Shown here: one piece after another, positions 25,060 through 36,415 of the stretch | How positions within the stretch are numbered: the first letter of the stretch is position 1 | How the letters are laid out: the number at the start of each line of letters is the position of its first letter | Assembly: GCA_030062745.1 (NCBI GenBank) | Contig: CP099846.1 | Location: 19,997,621 to 20,061,620, forward strand | DNA: 64,000 nt | Direction: 5' to 3' | DNA from: Capitulum mitella | Lineage: Eukaryota; Arthropoda; Thecostraca; Pollicipedomorpha; Pollicipedidae | Notes under the pieces: model-generated | Database searches by the model: none | Told to the model about the DNA's origin: nothing | What the model saw: the letters and a program-made list of their open reading frames with translations, nothing else | Position numbers and translations under genes: made by a program

Positions 25060-25960
25060 TGTCGGTTCCAGACGTCTGTTGGTTCCAGACGTGCACGGCG
25101 CCGGTCCCTGAACGCCGAAGCTCTGTTCCGGCCGGGATCGTCTGACCGTCGCTCCTCCCCGTCCTGCGTCTCTGGTACGGGTGGTGCAAACCGCACTGGA
25201 TTTCGGCCGCGCCAAGCGCGTCGGGCCTGTCTGGCGAGCCTTCTCCTTTGTACCGCTCTGGGCCTCGGTCTCATGAACCACCCGTGTCTCTCGTCCCTGA
25301 GAACCACTCCGGGCCTCGATCTTATGAACCCGCCCGTATTTGGTCCCTGAGAACCGCTCCGGGCCTCGGTCTCGGTAACATCACCGTATTTCGTCCCTGC
25401 GAACCGCTCTGGGCCTCGGTCTTATGAACCCGCCCGTATCTAGTCCCTGAAAACCGCTCCGGGCCTTGTTCTTATGAATCCACCCGTAGCTCGTCCCTGA
25501 GAACCGCTCCGGACCTCGATCTCGGTAGCCTTCCCGTATCTCGTCCCTGAGAACCGCTCCTGGCCTCGGTCCTATGAACCCGCCCGTATCTCGTCGCTGC
25601 GAACCGCTCCGGGCCTCGGTCTCTGTAACATCACGGTATCTGGTCCCTGAGAACCGCTCCGGACCTCGATCCTATGAACCCGGCCGTATCCCGTCCCTGT
25701 GAACCGCTCCGGGTGTCGGCTGGACCGGCGTGACCCGTGTGAAGCGTCTGGCTCGGGTCGGAGGTCGTGCGCGGCCCGTGTGAACCGGGCGCCGCCGCCG
25801 GTGGGAGCGGCGACGCGCCATCGATCCGGCCGGGAGAGCGGGCCGACGGTGGCCGCGGCAGTGGCCCGCGGCGGCTCGGCCGACCTGCCCGACCGAAGGG
25901 GGGCCTGGGGGAGCCCATACCTCGATCAGGGGTAGCGAGGGAATCAGCCGAGACGGGGAA
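25060..25960. promoter_or_regulatory. CpG island 7 containing a minisatellite
   Basis: A GC-rich, CpG-dense block whose middle half is a 50-bp tandem repeat. CpG density in the repeat units (CCGCTCCGGGCCTCG) contributes much of the island signal, so this may be a repeat-derived rather than promoter-type island. Open frames on both strands are shadows. Confidence 0.5.
25261..25710 (+). repeat. 50-bp minisatellite, nine units
   Basis: Units start at 25261 and every 50 bp thereafter to 25661, with a diverged start of a tenth at 25711. Each contains GTCCCTGAGAACCGCTCC and GGGCCTCGGTC. Units fall into two types by the middle block: A (TATGAACCCGCC) and B (CGGTAACATCAC). The observed order is A A B A A B A B A, a partial 150-bp higher-order pattern. 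The period is exactly 50 bp across all units despite sequence divergence. Confidence 0.85.
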
Positions 25961-27519
25961 TCGAGGTAGGAGCGTTTGCAAAGCTGACAGGCCCAAACTG
26001 TGACCAAACCATGACTGAAGTTATTGTGCGATGCAACATCGTAGAAGTGATGTCAGATTTATTAAAAGTTGGTAGTGCCGCTGCCCTACCTGCCGTATGG
26101 CCTCCTACGTAGTGCGGCATAGAATAAAGCCGGCCCAGTGAGGAAAGTATCTATGGGAAACCAGCCAACCCAGCCTAGTCCAGTGAGGGTGGCGTGGGTA
26201 GGGAGTCGGTCCATTCGGAAAAGATGCCTGAAGGAGCGGGAACAATTTATGGAGACGAGGGACGTTCTGGCAGGAGGAACGCTTGCACCCTCCGACTTTG
26301 GGAGAACTTAGAAGTATGGTCAGCTGGAAATAGGAAATGTAACGCAAAAATTGTGACCAAACGTAATGATTCATGCTGCTTCTGATGGAAAGACGAACAG
26401 TTGGATTTGTGTATGCGTGCGTGTGTGTGTGTACGTATGTATGCGCACATATTGCATTCAGCTTCCGCACAGTATTTCTCTGTGCATCTGGAAGTGATTT
26501 CAGATCAGGCCGTGCTACGAAGTACACGGCCAGTGGACGTGGGGAAAGCGAAACCAAGCTCAAACACTTTGAACTCTTTGTACAATTCGTTGCATTGTTA
26601 TGTTTGGTGATCTGATCACCCAGATGCCGCTGGTTTCAGGCGTAGGCTTATGTGTTGCGACAAGGAGCACGACATCCCAGAAATGGTTGATTTACCTCTC
26701 ATTATGCCAGTCCTTATGATATACCAGGCTCTTACATGGTCATTGTCGGGGCTTAGAGACGGTCTTCATTTCACATTTTAAAGTGCAATACTTTTCATGT
26801 CAATTAATAACACTTGAAGACAACGCTATTTCAAGACAGGCAGTAACTTGATGTAGGGCAAAGGGGTGAAAGGGGTCATCCATTATTTAAGTGGTCTCTT
26901 TTTTGTTGACTCCGACTCCTGGAAAAAATAACTATGTAGTGATCACGAGAAATAAATGTTGGGTTCGGTTTCAAGTGAGAGCACAAAAACGGATCTCAGC
27001 ACTGTACATAACATACTGGACATAACATATGTTCTGAACGTAACATACCCATTCGGAAGTACCATTATCATTGGAAGGTGTTTATCATCTCGGCTGTTAT
27101 AATTTCGCATGGGACTGGAATGCATTGTACGATTTAGATGTGTGTTATTCATGTGAAAATACGGGATAATTTGTGGTTTTCACGCCAACTATTATCTTGG
27201 TGATATAAGCAAGAAAGCTCTGCGTCCAGCCAATCCCAAAACAACTAATCTGATCATGGTAAAGCGGGAAAATTAGTTTTGATGTGATGTATTCCCTATA
27301 TTATCGCCCAGTCGGAAACTACAATGGGAGGGAGTCAATCTCTGCGTTGTGACTAGTATTCGTTAACCAAAGCAAAACTTGTCATGTACGTTTTCATTGG
27401 CACCTTGCAGTGCTCCCGGGGCGCATCTTTGATGGGCCACAATGAAGCCCAGGAAACGGGTGGAGCCGCGTGTTGTGCGTTGTCACAAATGACACCTGGT
27501 GACAGTTTCACGGAGTGTT
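25961..27519. other. No recognisable gene; short GT-rich tract
   Basis: Background sequence with a short TG/TATG tract at about 26403-26445. No gene, RNA or repeat copy was recognised. Confidence 0.5.
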
Positions 27520-27870
27520 CGGCGTTGTTTGATCCGGCGCCGGTAGCCGAGCCGTTACCGGCAGTACCGCCGACAGTCGGCCGGCTCGCCGTTTCGCCGG
27601 TCACGGTCGGTTCTCGTCGCCGGCCGGCCGGCCGTGACCCGCACTTCCGGAGCGACTCCCACGCGGCCGCACGCAGGCCCACGCTGCCGGCACGTGCGTC
27701 GTCCACGCCCCGCCGCGCTCGGTCGGACGGCGCGGGCGGCCGGGCCGCGAGCCCCAGGGTCGCGCGGCAGTGTGTCGCCCGCCGGCCGGCGGAGCGGCAC
27801 CACGCCCGGGGCGCGGCCGTCCCCTGTCTGCCGCCCTCACCCTTGCCCCACCCGGCAGGCTTGCGTTGCC
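27520..27870. promoter_or_regulatory. CpG island / putative promoter 8
   Basis: A CpG-dense block with GCCGGCCGGCC runs and an inverted ETS-like site (ACTTCCGG, about 27644). Long frames cross it on both strands (about 212 codons on plus, 187 on minus). They have no domain and their composition tracks the GC content, so neither is called. Confidence 0.55.
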
Positions 27871-28361
27871 AGCGACATGTACTGGGGCTGCATGGAAGTT
27901 TATTTTCTGATGGCACGTGGTTATCTGGTAGGCCGAGGAGCGGGACGGCTCCTGAGACGCAGACCCTCCTGCCTCTCCTGATTTGTGTTGCCTACAGTGT
28001 GGCGTGGCCAGAGTCGGCTTAGTTTGCTAGTACGCATCCCCTTCTCTTCATCATCCTATCGCTTTTACGTTCGTCTGCGCAGCCGTCGCGAAAACGGAGT
28101 TTGCAATAGTTACCGCCTTGTATCGTCTCCAGGAAGCGATCAGTTGACAGTATCAACATTGGTGTTGTGTTTTTGCGTTGAAGGAATGCCGAAGGAATGT
28201 AATCTAGTGAAAGTTTTATGATATGAAGACTTCTTCGTCACGAGAATGCTGGACTTCCTGATGTCTGCGATACGCTTCTTACTTCAAGGCTCTCTTTGCC
28301 CACCAAGCTATTCTAAAGGAACTGAGCATTGGACAAGCGGCTTCAGAATGATGGTGCTGAA
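27871..28361. other. No recognisable feature
   Basis: Background sequence between CpG island 8 and the partial MITE. No gene or repeat family was recognised. Confidence 0.5.
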
Positions 28362-28565
28362 CAGCAGGGTTGTCGTTTTCTGTGAATGATTTGAAGGCCA
28401 AGCCCAGGATACGACCACCTAACCTCTCCCCAAATGAGAGTTTCTCAACGGATTTAGCCCTTTTCATTTTGACCGACAGAAATTTTTCGTTTTTCTTGCA
28501 TTTGTACTTAATACAAAATACACACACACACAATATATATATATATACATGTATATATATATATC
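28362..28565 (-). mobile_element. hAT-like MITE family A, half copy ending at its microsatellite
   Basis: This begins CAGGGTTGTCGTTTTCTGTG, the terminal inverted repeat of family A in reverse orientation. It carries the diagnostic internal block CAAATGAGAGTTTCTCAACG (equivalent to 60.2 kb), then ends in (CA)n and (TA)n at about 28522-28564. The distal half of the element is absent beyond the microsatellite, so this is a truncation exactly at the central simple repeat. Confidence 0.7.
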
Positions 28566-29189
28566 CCAATACGTTTATTGTATTAAGTTGGCAGATTGGT
28601 GATTATGTGTTGCATATTTGCATGACCAAAATCGTCTTGTTAGGCTTGCAAGTACCTTCCGACGTTTCACTTTTATGGAGCAAGAAAACATTTAGAGGGC
28701 TCGTGCGACTGTTGGTGGGCCTGAAATCAACATTTGAAGAGTAAAAGCCCTCTAAAAATATAAAAAGTGATACCTCTGGTGGTTGCCCAATCAACTATTT
28801 TGAGTATCCATTGTGACACTACGGGTCCCTGGCTCCCATAAAAAAGCCACACTACTGGCTGTGATTAGGGACAGCCATTTGAATAATGGTCTGCGAAAGC
28901 TTTCACTGCATGTCTGACCAGACAGTCTCTCACCATTTCTCCTCTCAATGTTTATGCCATTTTGTTTTATTTTATACTTTCTGTATCTCTGTTATCTACC
29001 ATTAAGATACTTTATGGTGCGCGTGACGAGACAGGCCTACTGGTTATTGCTTGCATAGGTATTTCCCTTTATATTGTTGCTTGTATAATTATTTCCTTTC
29101 ATATTCTCCGCAATACAAGGGATATTTATCGATCTGTTCCAGTATTTTGCTCTGGAACATTGCAAGTTTAATCATTATGCGAGTCCTTA
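28566..29189. other. No recognisable feature
   Basis: AT-rich background with no recognised gene or repeat. Confidence 0.5.
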
Positions 29190-29450
29190 ATTTGGTTCGA
29201 TGCCATTACTGAGCGGTTCAAAAACGTACTTGGAAAATAGGTCTAAAGGCATTACTCCCGGAGTCGTTATGTGGAAGAAAAACCTTGCAAGGTAATGGAT
29301 TCCAAATGTAAATACCTGAAATTCAAGAGTCTTCTAGGGGGAAGGTCATGATTTTGTGTCCTGTAGTTATGAAGCTATTAGCCTGCAGAAACAGCCATGA
29401 CAGGGTCGGGCTGCTCAGTTCCATTTTTCCCTTAAGATGAAGTAAGGCTC
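29190..29450 (+). repeat. Dispersed repeat R1, copy 2
   Basis: Matches 1008-1310 in the same orientation, including GGTTCAAAAAC, ATTACTCCCGGAGTCG, GTTATGTGG, ATTAGCCTGCAGAAA and GGGTCGGGCTGCTC. The two copies differ by substitutions and small indels throughout. Confidence 0.55.
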
Positions 29451-30639
29451 ACTCAGCTTTCGGTCTCGCTCGTAATTGCGGCTATTTATTTGATAACGTT
29501 CCGGTATTAAAATTGGCGGAGAATGTGGGGGAGGGGGGTAAAATCAAGCTTGCGAGAGGCCCAGTACCGCATTGGAGGGGCCGTGGCCGTTCCAAGAGAA
29601 TAGAAATCGGCACCTTTCTGATGGCCATATCAGTTGCTCAGGTCATTCCCCCATCTTAGATCATGCGAAACCACTCTATTTAGCGCACCGGACCCCCGCA
29701 TTCTCCATATCGAGGGCGGTCCGCGGGTCGCCCTCGATTCGCCGCCAAAACGATGGCTGCCAGATCGATGCTGCCAGACAGAAAAAGAAGACAAACCTTG
29801 GGTGTGATCCTGATGATACCGCAAGACGTCACCAAAACCGGACAAAAACCCTCATTCAGGAGAGATGACTTTTCTTCGCAGACCTGCCCTTGATTGACAC
29901 GTGAAGATATTAGTTTGTGGCGACAGGACAAACCATTCTATGAGATGCTTGTTTTATACTAAGGGTTACTGTGGGCGAAACCAGTATGTGTAAAGCACTC
30001 TGAGGACAGAAAGCATTGGGGGGAGAACATCAGTGGGGAACCCAGCTCAACATTGGGGGGGGGGGCCGAGAGCCCACCCAAAAGTGTACAGACCGACACC
30101 TACGCTGAACAGGGTTCCAATTTTGGGTAGAGTTATTAATGTGTGGTTGCCCTTGAACCCTCTAAGTTGAAGTCGGCATCCACAAATATATCTTGATTGT
30201 TCAAATTTATTTCGGCGTTTTGGCCTCGCACATGGGAATCCTGCTCTAATTTCAGAGATAGTAGCGTCATCGGGATATTACAACTGTTGGGCTCTATTTT
30301 TGCTCATGTTCCCAAAAAGGTTTGTGTGCAACGCCTTTTGACACTAATAATTTTTTGCTTCGTTTCGCCTGACAACTCCGAACATCAATAATAATTTTTC
30401 AAAAGCCCTGCCCCAATTCATTTTGGTTTTAGCCGAAATATTCAAAGGCAAGAAGCCGGGAAACACATTTCTTCATAAACGTAACGTGGAATCAGAATTG
30501 TTGCGTGAGGCTTTGCTGCCCTCTCGCGGGACAAAGTTTTCAGCTTGTTGGTTTTGGTGGCCTTAACATGCCTTTGTCCAATGGACGGGATACTGGATAC
30601 CTTTTTTATCCCAGTGGAGACCGCTGCAGCCCAGTCTAA
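29451..30639. other. No recognisable gene
   Basis: No gene recognised. There is a G-run of about 13 at 30053-30065. Open frames of up to about 98 codons near 29572-29868 have no domain. Confidence 0.5.
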
Positions 30640-30985
30640 ACCATTGCCATCCGGTACAGTGTTCGACCACCCAGCGAACTCCGTTCATCCGGCCGCACTG
30701 GGCCCCGTTTTGTTCCCGGCACCTCGCTGGAGGCGTGGGAGGTCGTCGCCAGACACGGTTTGAGCCCGGGAACGGCCGATGCCTCCGCGCTCTGGCACCG
30801 GAAGGGCCTCCATGGAGCGGGGCCGTTGAATGACCGGAAGTCGCTGGTTTCCGGCCCGGGTGGCGGCGGTTTCCGTCAGGTGGGAAGGTGGTCGTTAGGG
30901 GTGGGTGAACGTGGCCGCGGTTGCCCTGTCTGCGCGATTTTCGCGCCCGTACTGCGTGAGGCTTTGGAGAAGCTTTCTTGGTAAA
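30640..30985. promoter_or_regulatory. Weak CpG island 9
   Basis: Moderately GC-rich with an ETS-like ACCGGAAG at about 30833. It is less dense than the other islands, so a promoter role is tentative. Confidence 0.4.
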
Positions 30986-31329
30986 TGTTGCAGTACGCGC
31001 ACGACGTGGGCGGGAGGATCAAAGACAAACTCGGTGTTCACAGTTCTTGAATCGGTAATGATTTATGGACATGTTTCATTGATCCAGCGAATGACAGACG
31101 TTTCTGTACCGACATGTTGTTTCAATGCGCTTGCTGAGTCGTCACAACTCAGTCCGTGAACATGTATGAAAATCGAAATGAGAAGGTTGAGCATTTGTTC
31201 AGTGACCGCCGTACAGTGATCATGAATGAAGGCTTTTTTGATCTCGTTTGGGGATTTTTCGTTTGGAACGGTTGGAATTGGTTTCCCGTGTGTACCGGTG
31301 GACCCTATCCTCTTCGCAGCTGTTCGTGG

Positions 31330-31430
31330 TGATACCGACGGACACACCGGCCATCGAACGCTGTCATTGGTCCGCACAGGCCCTTCTTATTGCGTCATGC
31401 TGACGGGAAACTACATAATAAGGTTTCGAA
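31330..31430 (+). repeat. Dispersed repeat R2, partial diverged copy
   Basis: A GTCATTGGTCCGCACAGG block followed by CCTTCTTATTGCGTCATGCTGACGGG resembles the R2 core (CATTGGCCTGCGC, CTCGT, GTCACGCAACAGCTGA). Similarity is limited to about 80-100 bp. Confidence 0.3.
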
Positions 31431-32204
31431 ATCGTTGCATTTTCGGAAGCTCCTAGACTTTTTCAGGAGCACCAGTGCTGAAAATGTTATCAGCGTCATT
31501 TTACAAGCCAATCAGGCTTTTTTTTATAAAATGTCGGCCAAGATGATTTTTTTTTAAATCGGCATCTCTTGATCTTGAGGTTGCCCAGCTCGATATGCTG
31601 TCCCGTGTAATGCTCAGAGCATTACTGTCGCAATTTCCTTTGTGGACTGGAACGATCTTCGGCTAGATTTTGTGTTCCATGCTTTCGTCCGTAAACTGGT
31701 AGTCTGTCAAGAGCAGCATTGGATGGACTATTTCCTCACAAAGCAGATGGAAATATGATGCAACACCTTAAACACTCGCACTGGAAGGGGATACTTTTGT
31801 GCCCCCCAAACCGTTTTTTCTGGAAAATCTTTAGAACGAATGGGAGCTTGCCGCTGCTGCTTTGCAACTTGTATGGTAATCCAAGAGTAGTCGACTGACG
31901 CAAAGACATCGAAAATCGGCCGGAAATTTTTGAAGTTTGAAGTTCGAAGTAAAACAAACATAACTAAAACAACGTTTGTCTCAGACAAATGAGATCTTTG
32001 CGAGAGGACAATTGTTCTTCGTAAGATTGCTGTTTGAACATTGTCGGGTGACATCATCCGGGGATCACTGAGGATTGTGAATGTGCCAAGAGCAAAGCCA
32101 GGATCAGTAAAGGTCAAGGCCATCAAAGGTCACGGTCAACTGGCTTGTAACCTCGTCCACATTTGCTGTGCAGCATGTCGATTTGTTTGAAATATGTTTT
32201 GAAG
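31431..32204. other. No recognisable gene; AGGTCA cluster at the right end
   Basis: Background sequence. Near the right end (32111-32140) there are three AGGTCA-like hexamers (AAAGGTCAAGG, AAAGGTCACGGTCAA) resembling those in the TTAA elements, but no element boundary was found. Confidence 0.4.
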
Positions 32205-32238
32205 ATAGCTACTAAAACCACATTTGCGCACATTGATA

Positions 32239-32313
32239 CGCATATACACACATATATATGTGTATATGTATATATATATATAGATATTGATAGATAGATA
32301 GATAGATAGATAT
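32239..32313 (+). repeat. (TA/CA)n and (GATA)n microsatellite
   Basis: A mixed TACACA, TATATG and TATATA tract passes into (GATA)n or (GATAGATA) units. It directly adjoins the minus-strand PLE 5' fragment. Confidence 0.9.
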
Positions 32314-32471
32314 AGTTGACCAAACACTACTGCGTAACAGGCATTAATATTTTTTCGTAAACTCTCCATCTTTCTTATAATTCGTTTGCCATGCTCAAAG
32401 TGTTCATGAATGATATTCATAAACAAAAGGCGACTAATTACAAAAAAGTACTTCATATGCATTGTCGACAT
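32314..32471 (-). pseudogene. Penelope-like element 5' (N-terminal) fragment, minus arm
   Basis: Read on the minus strand, this encodes a stretch with RKMESLRKNIN and then CYAVVFGQ before running into the microsatellite. The same segment is seen at 61.3 kb (RRIESLRKKIR, then FAGIFNQ) and in part at 32.6 kb. In Penelope-like elements this is the region just after the ORF start, before the fingers of the reverse transcriptase; it has no catalytic function of its own. Nucleotide similarity with 61.27-61.36 kb is clear (GAGAGTTTACGAAAAA versus GAAAGTTTACGGAAGA). The fragment has no RT or endonuclease and is dead. Family assignment is inference from linkage at 61 kb. Confidence 0.5.
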
Positions 32472-32539
32472 TCCTCCCTATTTTTTCAGAAGTGCTAACA
32501 AATGGTCGCAAAGTGAAGTTTGTTTCCGTAAAAATTGTG

Positions 32540-32656
32540 CGATATGCTGATATACACTTAACGGAAAAACATAGCCATGCCCGTTGCGCAGTTGTGTTTA
32601 ATCACCAATATCTCGATAATAATTTGCTTCCCGTCTTTGGCAATATTCATTCGTAT

Positions 32657-32662
<6 letters not shown>
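32540..32662 (+). pseudogene. Penelope-like element 5' fragment, plus arm
   Basis: The plus strand encodes RCAVVFNHQYLDNNLLPVF followed by a (TA)n tract. The minus arm at 32316-32375 shares TGCCTGTTACGCAGTAGTG versus TGCCCGTTGCGCAGTTGTG, so the two fragments are inverted copies pointing away from each other. The 61.3-kb copy has the equivalent FNQTCSDENLLPKY, also running into (TA)n. It is truncated and non-functional. Confidence 0.5.
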
Positions 32663-32707
<45 letters not shown>

Positions 32708-32718
32708 ATATGTATATG
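32663..32718 (+). repeat. (TA)n microsatellite
   Basis: A long TA dinucleotide tract followed by TGTGTATATG. It begins exactly where the PLE fragment ends. Confidence 0.95.
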
Positions 32719-33290
32719 TTTACGTTTTACAACAATCTTATCGTGTAACTGGGTTCATTATGAATTAAGTTTAGTGCAAACAGTTGACATAGAACTTAGT
32801 TCCAGTCAAAAACTTCATCCTAGGTCAATGACGCCCTTTCACTTCATTTGACTTTGCGTGGATCAGTGAACGCTGAAAGTGACCACATGTACCAGTGTTG
32901 GCTATCTTGATTGAATGCACGCTAAATGATGCTTTAGCGCCCTTATTTACACTCAAGCTAGACCGGCCTCCCGTGTTGCTCGAAATCCAAACTGCAAACA
33001 TAAAAATGGCGTTAAGTGACCTGACGTGACCTTGATCCGAAATCTTCACGCTAAACTTCAGATGAATGCAAATGGTCTTGCTCTACGTTTTAACGTTCCA
33101 ACGTGAACCTTTTCGCCGTTTTGTCCGAAAAGCTGTATGAAAGGTCCTGTAAGACCGAGAAAGTGTCCAAAGTGTCCTTTTCAACCCAATTTGACCTTGA
33201 AGATATTAATCTAAGATAATGAAAATCACGTACAATGTAACTATCTATGACACTACCCTACCATTTAAACTTAGTGTCTCTAGCTCTTTC
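32719..33290. other. No recognisable gene; several GGTCA words
   Basis: Scattered TGACCT/AGGTCA-like words occur (GTGACCTGACGTGACCTTG near 33018). No boundaries or coding domains were found. Confidence 0.4.
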
Positions 33291-33291
33291 C

Positions 33292-33350
33292 TGGGCGTCG
33301 AATGACCCTGCAGTCGGTGCGCCCCTAAGCCCCAATAACCAACCAACCAA
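33292..33350 (+). mobile_element. Ultra-short retroposon-like insertion, copy 1 (59 bp)
   Basis: An insert beginning TGGGCGTCGAATGACCCTGC and ending in (AACC)n is flanked by 13-bp direct repeats (TCTAGCTCTTTCC at 33279-33291 and TCTAGCTCTATCC at 33351-33363; 12 of 13 match). Direct repeats of this length and a simple-repeat tail fit target-primed reverse transcription by a LINE. The body is only about 45 bp. TCGAAT inside it resembles part of a pol III B box, which is speculative. Confidence 0.75.
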
Positions 33351-33363
33351 TCTAGCTCTATCC

Positions 33364-35044
33364 GTTTCCGAGACCGGAGTGGGAGGGCATGAAAGGGCCT
33401 TTCTTCCATCGCGGGTTAGCGCGAAACCCCCTTCCACTACGCGTGTGTGTTGTAAGAATGTTAAGGAAACGTATTCGGTAGATGCCCACCCCGCACATCA
33501 CGTTATGCAGTGCTGACGACCTTTTTCACATAGCGAAATGATGCGAATGAAAGTAACGCAAATTTCATTTTTTGATCTTGCTTTCGGTGCGCGGCAGTGG
33601 TACTTAGTAATATCATTGACTGTGTGTATTGGCCACTTTTTAGAGAAATATTTGCATCTTTGAATAGTCATCTTCATCTGAAAAATATTTGTCCTTCGTT
33701 TGCATTTGTTTGCATTTAACAATGGATGCCTGACGTCAAGTGGTCTCTAGTTTCTTTGAGCTGCTCGCTTTTGGAATCAATAAAAGCACCCAGCATATGG
33801 TCCGTTGATAGCAAAATAAGGTGGTTGTCGATGTTCGTGATACTGGATAACTGTTCGTGATACTGGATATAAAAATATCAAACTTCGTCATCAGGGCGGA
33901 CAATGATTGCCCGTGCTCATTAGCCGTAACGGCCGTTACGGTGCACAAAGCTGGGTGCGCCTTTGGCTTTTGTTCCTGTTGTAATACTAGCTTATTCTCG
34001 GCGGTATGCAACGCATATTGACTTACCTGTTTTAAAAGATGACGCATTTACCTTGAACGGGCCATTCCGGAAATGGACTATTCGCTCGGAACTCTTGCGT
34101 GCGTAAAATATTGAAGCACGTTTGAATGAATTGGCTTACTGATATCCGCATTGCTCATGCGAAAAAGGCAGTTTGGAATGTGTCATCGCAATGTTGAAGA
34201 CGATGCGGTAGCCCGTAGGCTGATGCCCAGAATTTCTTCGAAGCTTTTTATCGTTTCGATTTTTTGTAGTGATTGTTATGGTGGCTCAGTTTGCGCCTTC
34301 TCAACGCCTCAGTCTACTTCAGCCTTCACTATGTCATATAATACGATTACTGGCAAGTTCTTTTGCTATTTTCCTGGTTGTTGGGCCTTGTGCATCTAAC
34401 TGGGAACTGGTCTTGGCAGGATGCGGTTGGCCTGTCGCCTTCATTCCGTGTGATCAGAAGTTCGGTGCTTCTTAGAAATCCTCAGTTTTCAAAATGCTCT
34501 CAAGTGCCTTCATAACGTAATTTGTTCGTCCTGTCCTAGTTTTTTGTGATACTCATGTGTTTTGCATTTACTATATGCAGTATTTCCGGACGAAATGTGG
34601 TTCATAGTGTGAGCAGAAAAATTTTGTAATCGCAGTGCAAAAGTGATTTCATAATCAGCGAAAACGAAAATATCAGAAGCGTTCAAAACCCGCCAGCCTG
34701 AGCCCGTGCAAATACACCATTGCTCTGTTTGAATCAGGCCACAGCATTGCCATTCGTCAGGTTTGTGTTTTGAAGTCGTTTTGGAGCACGCTCCTGTTGG
34801 TTGGCAAATTTCATGTACGGATCTAAAAATTATTGTCTCCTAAAAATGTCACGTTAAAATGAAAAATCCAGGAACAAATAGACAATGGAGCATGCGCCTG
34901 CGCGACTAGAATTTGGAATAGTTACTTGTTTATATGTTGAAACTGCTCGGACGTTGAAACGACGCACCGTCTTTTCAAAATCCGTATTTTACGTCTTCCT
35001 TGGAGGAATTCACCATCTGGCTCGGCAACCGTGGCAAGGATCGT
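33364..35044. other. No recognisable gene
   Basis: Background sequence with a CRE palindrome at 33731-33738, a tandem repeat of TGTTCGTGATACTGGATA at about 33833-33870, and an NRF1-like GCATGCGCCTGCGC near 34892. Confidence 0.5.
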
Positions 35045-36415
35045 TTGAAAACGAAAACAGCGACGCGACGAGCGGGCGCCTGCCTCATGACGCCCCGAGC
35101 CGCGGCGACGCCGCCCGACTTCGCGCGGCCGCCACAGACACGCACGCGCGCTGGAGCGCGGACGCCGCCGGCGCCGGTCAGCTCATCCACCGTCGAGTTT
35201 CCCGTGCCTCCTCGGACGTACAACGTTTCTAAAATTGGCGTTGCGTAGTAGGAGTGTACTACGATTATTGATTTTCGGGCGCGGCCGGCCGTCGGCGGCG
35301 GCGGCGGCCGCGGAGAGCGGGCCCCCTGGCGGCCGCCGGCGCTCCGTGCGAAATTTTGAATGTCGGGCGCGGAGCGGCGGCCGAGCAGCCAGTCGTGGCG
35401 CGCAAATTAACGAATTTTTACGCGATGGCTCGACTGTATAGTAACCTTGAGTCGGGGCAAGAATGGATGAGCGCGGCTATTGATTGGCTGCCGGCTTTCA
35501 TGGCTGTCGTCCGGGCCAATGGGCGACGCGCTGGCTCGACAGGCTCCGCCCCTTCGCCGCCGCCGGGGTGGCGGCCGCTGACGCCGCAGAATGTGTGAGC
35601 CCGCGACGAGCGGGAGGCCCGTGCGTGGTGGTAGCGGTGAATCTGCGAGATTTGGCGGTTCCACGCGAGATCCGTCTGCCCGGATTGGATTACGCGTCGG
35701 CCGTGGCGGCGGTGCCTTCCTGAGCCGGCTCACCGACCTGCTGCGTCGTAAGTAGGCGACGGCCGCCACCACCCCCCCCCCCCTTCCGGCGTCGCCCGAG
35801 GGGGCGCTCGCCGGTGAGCAAGCCGGCGCCGGCGATGCCGCGCCCGCACCGACGCCCGCGGTCGGCTGCGTGCGCGGCTCCGTCGGCGGCGCCGGCTGCG
35901 CCCGTCTCGCCGCCCGCCGCCCGCCGCCCGCCGCCGCTGGCTCCGCCGCCGCTGGCTCCGCCGCCGCCGCCGGCAGCGGGCAGCCGGCTCGGCCCCCTCC
36001 GCCGGATGTCGCCCCGCCCGGGACGGAGCCGGCCGACGGCGGCGGGGCGCGGGGCCGCCGACTGTGGCGGGCGGACGGCGACCCCACCGCCGCCGGCCGC
36101 CTGACGGCTGAGCAGCGGCAGTGTCATGTCTGGCACACGTTCGCGTCGGCATAGGTTGGTGGTGTTTGACGGGCCGGTCGGTCGGTGTTGGTGTTGGGCG
36201 GGGCCGACGCCGTCCTGCCGGCCGCCTCGTTGCCGACCGGGGGCTCCTCGGCCGCTGAAACTGCTCCGCCATCGGACCCCAGCTCTGGGGTCGATGTACT
36301 ACCGGCGCATGCGCACTCGGCTCCCGCCTTGCTGCGCGCCAGTCTGGAAAAACTTCCACGAGAGCGGCGATTCTGCCGCAACGTGGTCGTATCACTCCCG
36401 GAAACGTCAGCATAC
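35045..36415. promoter_or_regulatory. Large CpG island / putative promoter 10
   Basis: About 1.4 kb of CpG-dense DNA. Promoter-type motifs include an inverted CCAAT box (ATTGGCTG) at about 35480, CCAATGGGCG at 35516, ATTGGATTACG at about 35684 and a perfect NRF1 palindrome GCGCATGCGC at 36305-36314. A CRE palindrome lies just outside at 36567. Frames of up to 227 codons on the minus strand and about 96 on plus overlap and are Arg/Pro/Ala repeats. None is called as a gene. Confidence 0.7.

Noticed and set aside
25261..25710. CRISPR-like spacing of 50-bp repeats
   Set aside because: The units are contiguous with no unique spacers and no cas genes, in eukaryotic DNA; it is a minisatellite.
35407..36413. 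Two 226-227 codon minus-strand open frames
   Set aside because: They overlap one another in different frames and consist of Arg/Pro/Ala repeats in a CpG island.
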